Below are positions 1 to 10,695 of a stretch of 22,983 nucleotides of DNA, piece by piece. Position 1 is the first letter of the stretch. The number at the start of each line of letters is the position of its first letter. Below the pieces are notes generated by a model. It saw only the letters and a program-made list of their open reading frames with translations, was not told the DNA's origin and did no database searches. This stretch comes from Paramacrobiotus richtersi (lineage: Eukaryota > Tardigrada > Eutardigrada > Parachela > Macrobiotidae). The position numbers were made by a program, and so were the translations under genes. The DNA is taken from assembly GCA_034698045.1 (NCBI GenBank), contig JAQGAU010000877.1:1-22983 (forward strand), given 5' to 3'.

Positions 1-783
1 AGCCTTATCACCACATCGATAAACAAACAAGAGCGAGAGCGAACAGCGGGCGGCCCGCTACGGATTCTGATTACGCTGTGGACAAATCCAATTTAAATTT
101 TGAAATCTATAGCCTATTTTATTGGTCGATAGGTTGGCAGGCGTTTCTTGACTGCGTAACCAATCGTTGCCTTTCGATGACTACCATAGCGCATAAGGTG
201 AAGCCCCTGTTGCGTGCGGCTATTTTAACAGATACCCAAACAGAGAAAGCGCCATAATCTGTCCAAAACAGATAATCGCCGGCCGTTTCTCTGTACTTAC
301 TACGGCGCTAGTTTGACATATGACAGGGAAGTGGTCATTGGTGTATTATTTTGATCCTGCTAGAATAGTCAGCGGTCATTCTCTCCACAATACAGGCACA
401 CGGCCACACCAGTCCCTGTTCAGGTATGCAACTTATGCTTGAATCTGGGGTGAATGTACAGGGGGTTGATATGAATGAGGACTATTTTTGCAATTGTTTT
501 CGCGGGCTGGTGCAAAGATTTCTTTCTGTAAATTCTGTTTGCTCTGAATTCAAAATTTTAATGTTATTGATATTTTTTTTGTCTCGCTTTTGTTGCGGGT
601 GATGTGCATTAGACGACTAATAATTCATTGAAATGCGTGGATGCGTGGACCAGTTAGTATTTCCCATAATCGGAATAATCGAAATTAATCTTTTCTTCGC
701 TAGTGGATCAGCTGTTGCCTGTTCTGTGGGGGAACTCATGCAGAACTGCGATTCTTTCTGTTTGCTGTTGCAATCTCGCGAGG
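1..783. promoter_or_regulatory. Upstream region of the msh6 homologue
   Basis: No convincing coding exon is visible on either strand. Seen directly: a CCAAT core in inverse orientation at 121-125 and in forward orientation at 160-164, about 600 bases before the start codon, and a GC-rich palindrome at 45-59 (two 7-base arms around a single G). The reading frame of msh6 is open back to about 703 but has no ATG before 784. I see no clear TATA box at a sensible distance. The promoter role is inferred from position only. Confidence 0.3.
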
Positions 784-3700
784 ATGTCTCACTCTAAACC
801 TTCCACTCCATCCAGTGGCAGCAAGGCGACGCAGTCCAAACTAACCTCATTTTTCTCCAAAACCCCGGATGCGAACAAAAACAGAAGAAGTGATATCAGT
901 GTTTCCTTCGCGAAGAACCCTGTTTCTGCAACCAAGGGGTCCTCCGCGGTTAAATCGGAACAGGTGCCGCGCTCCCCATTGCAGCGTCCGAAGGATAATA
1001 GTCCGTTCATTAAAGGTAATAGTGCGTTTGATTTACTGGTAGAAGCGCTATCTTGCCATTATGGCTGATAACGAGCAGAGTAACGAACTGTTGATCAGCA
1101 CTATGTCTTTATCAGGTGTTTGGCAAGTGATTTGCAGTTTGCTAATCGTAATCACAGCAGATTTTCTGGCTTTTTCATGATCTTTTGATTTCTGACCTTC
1201 GAAAGACCATTTTTTGTGTTGGTTCTTTATATTGGCTTTGCCAACTGAAGATTGCTCATAAACTGGAGTCACCACAAAGTTAGCTTTCGTCAGTAAATCA
1301 GCATTTTTGATTCAAATTGTGATACTTTGGGCCAAAATCATCGTGCATGTATTTCAGTGTTGATTGTACGGGAAGTATTTTACAGATATTCCAAAGCTTG
1401 AAGATGATTCGGACGAGGAACCGACAACATCGCTAGGAAATAAAAGGAAAGCCACCTCAGGACGACCCGTAATCGAAGACAGCGAATCTGGTAAAAGATG
1501 GAATTGTCCAACTTACCCAGCTTTTTTACACGTGTTCTGTGCATAATGATTATACTGACTTAGAACTTCTGGTAATTGTCGCATAAAATATGTAAAAGGA
1601 GTGTGTTGATTCGACTTCTGTAGAATTTTCTGATTTTAATTGTCATTTCACTTATAATTATTAGAATTTATGACGATTGAGTATTCAGTTATCTGCGGGC
1701 ATTTAGAAGCGGAGAACACGCACCAAAAGGATCCCGATTTTTTTGCCAATGATTTCGATATTGAGTCGAGTGTCAGTTCTTCCGGGGAGGAATCAGAGGA
1801 ACCGGAAATCTCCGACAGTGAAGACGACCAGACCGCGTTCAAGGTCCGTAGTAACGAGCTTTCTAGTGCAGAATGCACTTTTCCTTGTGTGGTCAGATAT
1901 TCGCTCATTCATTACATTTCTGTATTTTGCAGACGCCACAGAAACCAAAGGGAAAAGGTGTTACGAAAAAAGTGGCGAAACATGCTGGGAAGTCGGGTAC
2001 CGGGGGTGGTGGCAGTGGTGCAACGCATTCCAAGAAAGTGACACCAGTTTCTTCCAAACCGACGAAGGGTCGGAGTGGGACCGCGAAAAAGGCTAAAGAT
2101 GATTCTGTGTTGGACGTTGATGAAGTTCCTGATGGAGAGGGCGACGCACAAGGTACGCGCATTTGAAATTGAACGTTGGTATTTCACTGAATTTGTGCTT
2201 CGGTAATTCACTGGGCTGTATTCCAACATTCCAACAAACCGAAACTGATTGCACCGAGAAGTGCTATGTAGACATACCAGAACGTAAATATATTCAGATT
2301 TTGCGTATTCGGATTTTTTTTCCTGCTTGAAATGAAAACGTCACAGCGTAAGATATATCGCACTACTTTAATATTGCAATAGTTTTCTGGTTCAAAAGGC
2401 CTGCAAAGTCCGCGGAGGTGCGTTTTTCCCTACGTGCTTTTAGCAAAGTGTTTCGTTTTTAGATGAAGATGGCGAAGGGGAAGGAGAAATTGTGACTAAG
2501 CATACGCACGAATCGTTTGCCTGGCTGCAGCCAGACAAAGCCAGGTACTGTGCCGTTATTATGACCATTGGCTCTTTATGATCATTGGCAGTTCCTTAAA
2601 CTTCAAATGATGTTTTAGAACCAAAGATGGAATTTTGCATAAGGAACTGCTGGAAAAAGGGATAACTCCGCGTACCTTGTCCGTGCCGCCTACTTATTTG
2701 AATTCAAAAGAATGCACACCGGTATGAATCTAAGAGTTTTATTTAAGATTGTTTTAAAACCTGAAAACGTTTTTTTACGGCAGAAATAAGGGGAACGCTC
2801 CGTCACTATAGACACTGTTTTTGTCGGCTTTAAGCCGAGATTTGATGCATATTTGAGCGAGCGAAGCGAGCGAGGTTTATGCTTTGAAAGCTGGGCCAAA
2901 AAAAAATTCGTAACTTGCCGTCATCTCGAAAACCTAACGTTAGATTTTGATAATTTCTTTTGCAATCGAACTGTCTTCGGTGTTCATTTATGTGAAAAAT
3001 AGTGGATACGGCGAGATAATTCTGGGAGACTGGAAATCCAGATTCTGGATTTCCCCGTAGACTCGTATGTTATAGCCGGTGCAACGTAGTGAGGGTTCTG
3101 GATTGGGGAAAATGTGCGCCTGGGCAAAAACTCACTCAACTAGAATCACAACCCGTCACTCTGACAAATATAAGAAATAAAATAATAAAACAAATAATAA
3201 ATTAATAAAATAATAAAATATAATAATAAAATTATAAAATAATAAAATAATAACATAATAAAATAATAAAATGAGAAAATAACAAAATAATAAAATAATA
3301 AAATGAGAAAATGAGAAAATGATAAAATGATAAAATATTAAAATAATAAACTAATAAACTAATAAAATGATAAAATAATAAAATTCATAATTATGTTGTT
3401 TCTAATAAAATAATAAAATAATGTACGTGCAAGTTTTAAGTATTAGTGTGCGTTCTGTTCCTGATCTTGTGAACAAGTGTGCACAGTCATGTACAAATCT
3501 TTCTTGTCTAAATTTGGGAAATTAGATTTAAAATCTTTTAATAGGAATATATAAAAACCAGTAACTAAAACTTAACCAATTTTGTAATGTTTGCCGGCTG
3601 CTTCGAGCTCGCTCGGTCTACAAGCACGGAAGGATGGAGTGCTACCTAGTTTATTATATTTTAAAAGTTGGAGTTAACTGGGTACCCAGACGTGTTTAAG

Positions 3701-6700
3701 TTTTTCTTGTAATTTTTTTCTGTATGATTTGGGCTTTTCTGAATGCAGGGTCTTCGGCAATGGTGGGAAATTAAATCGGATAATTTTGACTGCTTGTTGC
3801 TGTTCAAGGTGAGAGCTTGTTACCGATACTTGCGAGATCTTTCTGTGTTAATTTTAGTTGATTTTGGTGTACAGATGGGCAAGTTTTACGAAATGTGGCA
3901 TATGGATGCCGATGTGGGAGTGAGAGAGTTGGAACTGACTTACATGAGGGTGAGCTTTTAAAAAAAATATAAGCCACTACGGTATAATACATTAGTTTAT
4001 CACATTAAGCAACTGATTCCTTGCAGGGAGAACACGCGCACTGCGGCTTTCCGGAGCGATCCATGACCAAATATCTCCATCTGGCCGTGTCCAAGGGGTA
4101 CAAGATGGTCAGAGTGGAGCAGATGATGACCGCACAACAGCTCAAAGATACCAAAAGTATGATTAATTCCGTTAATTCAACTATGTAGTACGATTGGTTT
4201 CAGTTGCATCTGTCTTTTATGCAGCAAAGCAAATGCCACGGGAAGTGATCCGTATCTTCACACCCGGCACGCAGAGCGTCAACACTCTGGAATGTGAAAG
4301 CGAAAAAAAGGATGAGGACACATCGTGCTTACTGGTTATAGCTGAAAAGGTGAAAGTTTTTTACTCTGCTTGTTAATTCGGCAGTAGCTTGGAATGTTGT
4401 TCTGCAGGTGCGTCTAAACAGCAGTGGATCGCAGGAGTATGAATACGGGATTTGTGTGTTGTATCCCGGACCAGGGAATTTTCTGGTGCGTATCAATAGA
4501 AAATCCCAAATTTGCAGACTAGTTTGTTCCTGTTGCTTGGATTAAGTGTTTTTGCCTTAGGTTTTTTATGCTTTTTTCGTGTGTTTTTTTACTCGTTGTG
4601 TGATGAACATGGTATCTTACAGATTGGACAGTTCCAGGAGGATCGTTACCATTCCCGCTTAAGAACCGTCCTCGCTGTCCATTCCCCGACGGAAGTATGC
4701 AGTACATGTCCTTGTGTATTTCCAGTGATCGTAATTTATAATAAGCTCAATTGCATTGCAGATCGTACTAGAGCGCGGTAATGTCTCCCCGGCCTTGATG
4801 CAGCTGCTAAGAACCAATACAGATACGGTCAACCGGGAATATCTGGAGCCAAATAAAGAATTCCTCACGCCTAAGGAAGCCGTGAAATTGTTGCTGGAAC
4901 GGGAGTATTTTGGTCCGGTGATGCATCCCGACTGGCCGGAAGCGTTGAAAATGATGCTGTGTTTGGAGGGAAGTAGCCTACCTACGCCCAAAGCGGAATT
5001 CGAACTCGCCATTCGAGCACTGGGAGGCTGTGCTTGGTAAGAATTTTTCTTGCGCAGTGACTGGTCTGACTGCCTGCTTCTTACCATTAGGAAGGATGCA
5101 GGTACATCTGCATCCTGATAAAACTGAGAATCACCGAATAATGCTGCAGCTGTGTCAAATAACTTACAGTAACGATTTTTTTACGTTGCTTGAGCCCCAC
5201 GTCACTGTATCGGAATTGGACCTAGTAGTTGAGGTGAAGTATTGATGTGTGGTTCGTAGTGTAGTGGTTCAGAATTTCAGGGTTCCATGAATTTTGTTCG
5301 TTGTACATTCAGCATTACCGACTAGTCATATAGCAGACCAAGTTCGAAGCACCTAGATTTCTTTTTTGGTAAACTTCTAGGGAAACTTATCCATACGGGC
5401 AGGCTGTATTTTAACAGTTATTATATGTTCTGTTTGTTAATTTCAAAAGCCAGAATCACTTTGTATAAAAAGGAACGGAAAGTGATTCGTTTATACGAAG
5501 ACCTTAGGGATATCTGCGAAGTAAAACAAGAGGGAAGGAGATAAACAGAAACGGGACGTTTTTTGGATTAACTGTGTTGATTCCGGTTTCGTAATGATTT
5601 AGTACCGATTTGTGTTTTTTCGGAGGTTGAAACTTGGCATTTTTGCATACATTTTCACAAGCCCCATGGGTCGTTGATGGATTTGTCTAGTAAAACAAAA
5701 TTACGCTGTGGTTACAGGTATTTACGGCGATGCCGAATCGACTATGATCTGTTTTCCTTGAAAAACTTTGAAGTCTACTCCCCCGCTGATAAGAAAGATG
5801 CAAGCTTTCTGAAGAAGTCCTCTCCAAAACAAATGGTTGGTTTATGTTCCACTGGTGTCATCGCCTCCAGTAGCATGTCTTTGTCCTTCAGGTTCTGGAT
5901 GGAGTGACCTTGGTCAATCTTGACATTGTACCGGCACCCGGTGCCGAAGCCGTTCCGTGTTTGTTAAAACATATGGATAAGTGCAAAACGAAATTTGGTA
6001 TGAAATACTATAATATTATCACCTGTGTAGTAATTTGAGTAGCATTTAACATCTGGTTACAGTAATTACATTGTAGTAGTTTTTTTTTATTTTATCAAAT
6101 AATATTTACGATGTTTCAATAATTTGTAACTTTATCTGTGGACGATTTGTTGTAGGAAAGCGGTTACTGAAGGAATGGCTGGTGGCACCATTGTTCCGCA
6201 TCGAGGAGATCGAAGACCGTCAGTGCGCCTTGGAGGAGATTGGCCAGTTTAAACGTGACAATAATCAGGCTTATGCTGGCGTCAAGAAGATGCTGCAAGA
6301 ACTGCCGGATTTGGAACGGTTACTGAGCAAGTATGCCGCAGTAAAAGATGAATATCGTGTTATTCTCTGTTTTTAATTGTTTTTTTGGTACTTGTATATT
6401 TTCTTTAATTTTGGATTATTTTGTTGTGTAGGATACACGTTGTGGGATCCCTGAAGCGTAGCAAGGAGCATCCGGAGACACGGGCGATCATGTTCGATGA
6501 TAAACACTATGGTGTGAACAAAATCAAAGACCTCATTGCTGTCATTAAAGGATTTGAGATCATTATGAAAATCAGCCTGGATCTTAGCAAACAGTTCTCA
6601 AACGCACGGTATGGTATTTTTGGACTTACGGGACAAATTTTGTTCTAATTAATTCATTCGATTTTTTCTTCATTTTATCGAGAGATTCACTCATAGAATT

Positions 6701-9700
6701 GTAACGTAATCTTTTCGAATTTGTTATATTTTTATGCATTGACAAACTTATCCTCATTCCCTTTTGTAATCATTCAAAGTTTTTTTGCTGGTTTGTTCGC
6801 GTTGCGTTTATTCATTTACTGTATTTTTACATTTATTATTTGTTTCGGCACGTTCCGTAGATCGGCAGTTTTGCGACAGTCTGTTGGACGGAATAGTGAT
6901 AAGAATTTCCCTGGTGGTCAAATGCCAGATGTGACGGAAGTCTTGAAGCATTTTAACGTAAGTATCCACACAAAATCCACTGACAAATGCGGAATGAAAT
7001 GGTTTCCACAGTGTACTGCATTTTTGGTTGCTTGATATATTCGAATGATTTATTGTAGAATGCTTTCGACAAGGAGAAGGCGGCTAAAGAAGGAAAGATT
7101 GTCCCGAAACCGGGTGTCGACACCGAGTTCGATGATGCAGTGCAGGAAGAACAGAATTTAGCCGATCAACTGGAAATGCATCGTATGGATGAAAGTAAAC
7201 GATTGAAAAGCAAGGTGAATACGGAGTTGACGTTAGAGCTGGTATTTGTATTACCGTAGTACTGGCTGATTACGATTTTATAATACACAGTCATGTTAAC
7301 GTATAAAGTATTGATAAGCAAAGGTATCGAAATTTGTACATTGTACACCTTCGGTTAAATTTGTGATGAAAGTAGAAAATTTCACCACCATGAATTTATA
7401 AAACTGGCTTATCACGGCTTGATGAAGTCGTAATTGCGAAAATTTCGAAGTAAGCTATTTCACCTCATCTTTGTAGACGACGTATTTCCATCAAGCGCGC
7501 AATCGCTTCCAACTGGAAGTACCTGAAGATCTCAAAGTGCCTAGTCATTATGAACGGAAATCGGGGAAGAAGGGTTTTATTCGGTATTGGACGACAGAGA
7601 TCAAGGAGCTATTGCCCAAATTGGTGACAGCGGAGGAAAAAAGGGAGGAAGCAGCCAAAGATTGTACGCGGAAGGTGTTCGGGACATTTGATCAACAGTA
7701 AGTTTGTCGTTCATGGAAACCACTCAGACTTGTATACTTCACGCAAATTGGAACATTGTAGTTCGATACTCCTGTCAAAATGCAGCTAAAAACCTGGTTT
7801 TTTTAAAACGTTCTTAATAAATTCTTCACGTAATTTTGCGTAGTCAGTATTATGTAAATGGCAGTTATTTTCTGTCAGTATCAGATGTCAGCTTGATCGC
7901 ATAATTTTCAATATATACATTGCGTTAATGCACATAATGAATAATTAAAAAGTGATAGAAGTAATTTCTGATTACGTCTTCTAGTTCTGCCTCATAACGG
8001 TCCGGTAACGATTGATCTTGCACCGATCACTTGATTTTTAAAGTTTTTTTTTGTGATTTCGGCAGTTATGCGGAATGGATCGTCGCCGTGAGATGCATTG
8101 CCAAGTTGGATGTCCTGTTCAGTTTGGAGGAGTATTCGAGCAATCTTGTACCCAACAGCTGTACTCCCACATTCAAGCCGGTCACGCCGGAGCAGGGAGC
8201 GTTTATAGCGATACGGGATGGTCGGCATCCGCTGGTGATGACAACGTACTCCAAGGGGGAGTTCATTCCCAACGACACTTATATCGGCATTGGCGAGGTA
8301 CGAGTTACCGTGATAACGCGTTAAAGTTATCGTAAATCTTGATGAAGAAAATGTACTTCTACTGTTGAAGCGTATCTGCAATGGTGAAGTTGTCTTCTGT
8401 TCAGTTACCTATACACAGAACAAAGGCAAAAGAGTTAGTAATATGAAATAAATTAAATAGAGAAAAGTTTATCAAACTCTGAAGTGACGTTCGGGTAAAT
8501 ATGTTAGAGTATGTCAGACAAATTGCGAAAAATGACGCTCGATATACAAGCAGAATAGTAATGCGTTAATCTGTGCATTGTATTACGCTGTACAGAAATC
8601 GTAGTGAAGTGGCGCACAAAAGTCGGTTTCAGTCACTGGTGGTTCTACTGCCGCCTCTGAATTAGCGGTGGTAAATACGCTGGTCTGAATAAGTGAGAGA
8701 AATGTTGTATATTTTTTTAAGAAATTAGCTGTGCAGATTGTGATGAAGGACCACCTGACTAGACACAAATGAAGGGACATAACCGGTGCTTTTTGCAGCC
8801 GAATACCACTTCCAGTACGGGATCGACCGTCTTGGTGACTGGGCCGAATATGGGAGGAAAAAGCACGCTGATGCGACAAGTCGGTATCATTACTGTCCTC
8901 GCACAACTAGTAAGCCACTTCCACAATTACTTATCCGTGAAATATATAGTGATCGCTGCCTTTTGCAGGGATCGAAAGTCCCAGCGACGTTCTGCGAACT
9001 GACACCCGTTGACCGGATTTTTACAAGGATCGGTGCGTCGGACAACCTTTTGGCCGGTAAGTTAAACAGTTTGGTAGCTTTGATAAGAAATTTAATGAGA
9101 AAATGTAACCGCAATACCGACCTTCGCACAATGAAACTAGTCGACTGAAAACTGACCAAAAAAATTAAATACCAGCCTAATATTTAAATGTATTTAATAA
9201 AAAAATTATTTGAATGTTTCATTTAAATTTATAGCACAATAACTATAAATTATTTATTAATACAATATATTAAAAAAATATTTGGCACAGTAAGTATGGA
9301 GTGGATATGTGAATGCGGAATCTTCGTCCGAAACATTGGCTTTTGCATTTAGGCGAAAGTACATTCTTTGTGGAGCTGAGCGAAACCAGCAGTATCCTCC
9401 AGCACGCCACAACCGATTCACTGGTGTTGATTGATGAGCTGGGTCGGGGAACGGCGACATTTGATGGCACGGCGATTGCCGCGGCAGTTCTGAAGGATTT
9501 GGCGATGCGGGTCAAATGCCGGACCATGTTCTCCACGCATTGTATGCTTTGTTGATGGAAATCGGGATTCTGTGTTTAATTGGCGCTTTTTTGTGGTTAG
9601 ACCACTCGTTAGTCGATCGGTTTGGACAGCGTCCGGAGATCAAGCTTGGACATATGGTAGATACATTTTACATTAACAGTTAACACAACAGAAATCTGTA

Positions 9701-10293
9701 TGCGCTAGGTACCGGGAAAAATCGAATCAGATACAAGGAAACAATCAGATGAATTTTTATAAACTACTCTGTTATCAAATTCGTTATAAAAAAATTATTA
9801 TTATTTTTGAAAAAAAATTTTTTTATTTTTTTCCTTAATGTTTTCAGTTGTAGATATGTTTCGTTATCACTCAACAGATGAAATGACAATATCATACTTT
9901 TTGATTAAGGTTTTTTTTGTATTTTTACGTAACGTTTTTTTAGGCTTGTATGGTGGAAAACGATGATACCAATCCAACGCAAGAGACGGTAACGTTATTG
10001 TACAAGTTCGTGGCCGGAGATTGTCCGAAGAGTTACGGATTTAATGCGGCGCTGGCGGCTGGCATCCCGGACGAGGTAATACTTTGTTATAAAAGAAATC
10101 AATTTTTAACGGTAATTTTCTTTCATTTCTTTTATTTGCCCTGTTAATAATCAACTGCTTACGTGTTTTTTAGAGTTTAGCTTTTTTTACCATTTTATTA
10201 CGATCAACCCTGATTTTTCAGATTGTCGCACGTGCGCGCTTCAAAGCCGCTGAAATGGAAAAACTCATGCAACGAGGTAGAGCTGAAACTTGA
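784..10293 (+). CDS. msh6: MSH6 DNA mismatch repair protein (MutS homologue 6), 27 exons, ~1207 aa
   Basis: MSH6 pairs with MSH2 as MutS-alpha, which recognises base mismatches and short loops in the nucleus and couples this to ATP-driven repair. The spliced product has an N-terminal PCNA-binding box (residues 17-24), a disordered acidic/basic tail to about 290, and the mismatch-binding domain from about 294 with the diagnostic Phe-x-Glu at 317-319. Connector, lever and clamp regions follow, then the ATPase with Walker A at 1007-1014 and Walker B LVLIDE at 1082-1087. The Phe-x-Glu together with the PIP box separates MSH6 from MSH2 and MSH3. The start is the first in-frame ATG, with A at -3. 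There is no room for a PWWP domain, so it is shorter than the human protein (1360 aa). The C-terminus stops soon after the ATPase. Exon phases close perfectly over 3624 coding bases. The gene converges with the GLYAT-like gene downstream. Confidence 0.93.
832..855 (+). other. PCNA-interacting (PIP) box of MSH6
   Basis: Codons 17-24 read Q-S-K-L-T-S-F-F, which fits the PIP consensus Q-x-x-(hydrophobic)-x-x-aromatic-aromatic. MSH6 proteins of animals and fungi carry this motif close to the N-terminus and use it to tether MutS-alpha to the replication clamp. It is also good evidence that 784 is the true start. Confidence 0.85.
3032..3054. repeat. Near-perfect 23-base palindrome
   Basis: Two perfect 11-base arms (GGAAATCCAGA and its complement) around a single T. 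It lies in msh6 intron 6, inside the suspected mobile-element remnant. It could form a tight hairpin or cruciform. Confidence 0.8.
3174..3422. repeat. AT-rich simple repeat (AATAAA/TAAAA type)
   Basis: About 250 bases built from degenerate AATAAAAT units, with interspersed ATGAGAAA variants and one break near 3384-3402. It lies on the sense strand of msh6 intron 6 and contains many AATAAA strings, which are poly(A)-signal look-alikes. Confidence 0.9.
8841..9438 (+). other. MutS ATPase core motifs (Walker A and Walker B)
   Basis: Walker A (GPNMGGKS) is encoded at 8841-8864 in exon 22, and Walker B (LVLIDE) at 9421-9438 in exon 24. The MutS signature STFFVELSE precedes Walker B, and the GRGTATFDG block follows it. 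The FSTHY switch segment spans the exon 24/25 junction. All catalytic positions look intact, so this is a working ATPase by inspection. Confidence 0.93.
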
Positions 10294-10695
10294 AACGACC
10301 GTACAAAAGTGAGAAAAATGGGCTGAACAATGGTTTTTGATTTGTAGGAAAGCTCACACTGGATACGTGAATTTTGATCCGATGTTGATTTTTTTCGAGT
10401 GACAACTGTGTTGATACTGATCTGGGCATTTTTGGAGTTGTTCCTGGTTTTTATGTACCATAATTTAGTCTTAGACTGGTGACCGCACAGATGTGTCATT
10501 ATTGGATCATTAAAATGTGGTTTTTTTTGTTGACAAAATAAGTAGCACTCATTGTAGCAGTAAAATTTGTAACTCACTTGCCCTGACCGACTGCAATAAC
10601 GCCCATTAGCGATACAAGACAATACATAATTATCAGACCACGCCGTAAAATAAGAATCCCTACTAAACACACCGGGATAAAAGTCAACAAGTACA
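10294..10695. other. Convergent intergenic region between msh6 and GLYAT-like copy 1
   Basis: 402 bases lie between the two stop codons, so both 3' UTRs must sit here or overlap. An ATTAAA at about 10509 on the plus strand is a possible msh6 poly(A) signal. The first ~160 bases align with the sequence after the msh6 relic in unit 2; the rest has diverged or been replaced there. No other gene is visible. Confidence 0.5.

Larger units (their letters stand above)
2824..3616. mobile_element. Possible mobile-element remnant in msh6 intron 6
   Basis: Intron 6, at just over 1 kb, is the longest intron of the gene. Its middle is bounded by similar GAGCGAGC..GAAGC motifs in opposite orientation, on the left at 2855-2874 and on the right at about 3600-3616 when read on the minus strand. 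Inside lie a 15-base palindrome at 2824-2838, a 23-base palindrome at 3032-3054 and a 250-base AT-rich simple repeat. No open reading frame of useful length is present. The ends resemble the tips of the clearer inverted-repeat element at 10943-11079. The boundaries are guesses, and no target-site duplication could be fixed. Confidence 0.3.
784..10293 (+). other. msh6: Exon map of the msh6 homologue
   Basis: Exons, chosen by GT-AG sites, phase and family similarity: 784-1015, 1386-1490, 1707-1843, 1933-2152, 2463-2544, 2619-2721, 3749-3808, 3875-3949, 4027-4156, 4225-4349, 4408-4485, 4623-4694, 4762-5036, 5718-5835, 5892-5997, 6156-6330, 6432-6608, 6861-6957, 7059-7214, 7477-7697, 8066-8297, 8799-8909, 8969-9056, 9353-9541, 9601-9656, 9944-10075, 10222-10293. 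Exon 3 could instead start at 1689 (six more residues, same phase), and its donor GTCCGT is weak. Exons 1-4 have little family similarity to anchor them; exons 7-27 are firm. The longer introns 5037-5717, 7698-8065 and 8298-8798 hold nothing I recognise. Intron 6 (2722-3748) is described separately. The last exon has an alternative donor at 10282 (CGAG/GTAGAG), but no better downstream exon is visible. Confidence 0.85.

Noticed and set aside
703-783. N-terminal extension of msh6 in the same frame from 703
   Set aside because: It would begin at a GTG, which is not a normal animal start. The first ATG is at 784 and directly precedes the PIP-box region.
3174-3422. Many AATAAA strings as real msh6 poly(A) signals
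   Set aside because: They are part of a simple repeat inside an intron, and strong msh6 exons continue for 6 kb beyond.
8583-8906. Minus-strand open frame across msh6 intron 21 and exon 22
   Set aside because: It is a shadow of the Walker A exon on the other strand; no splice or family support.
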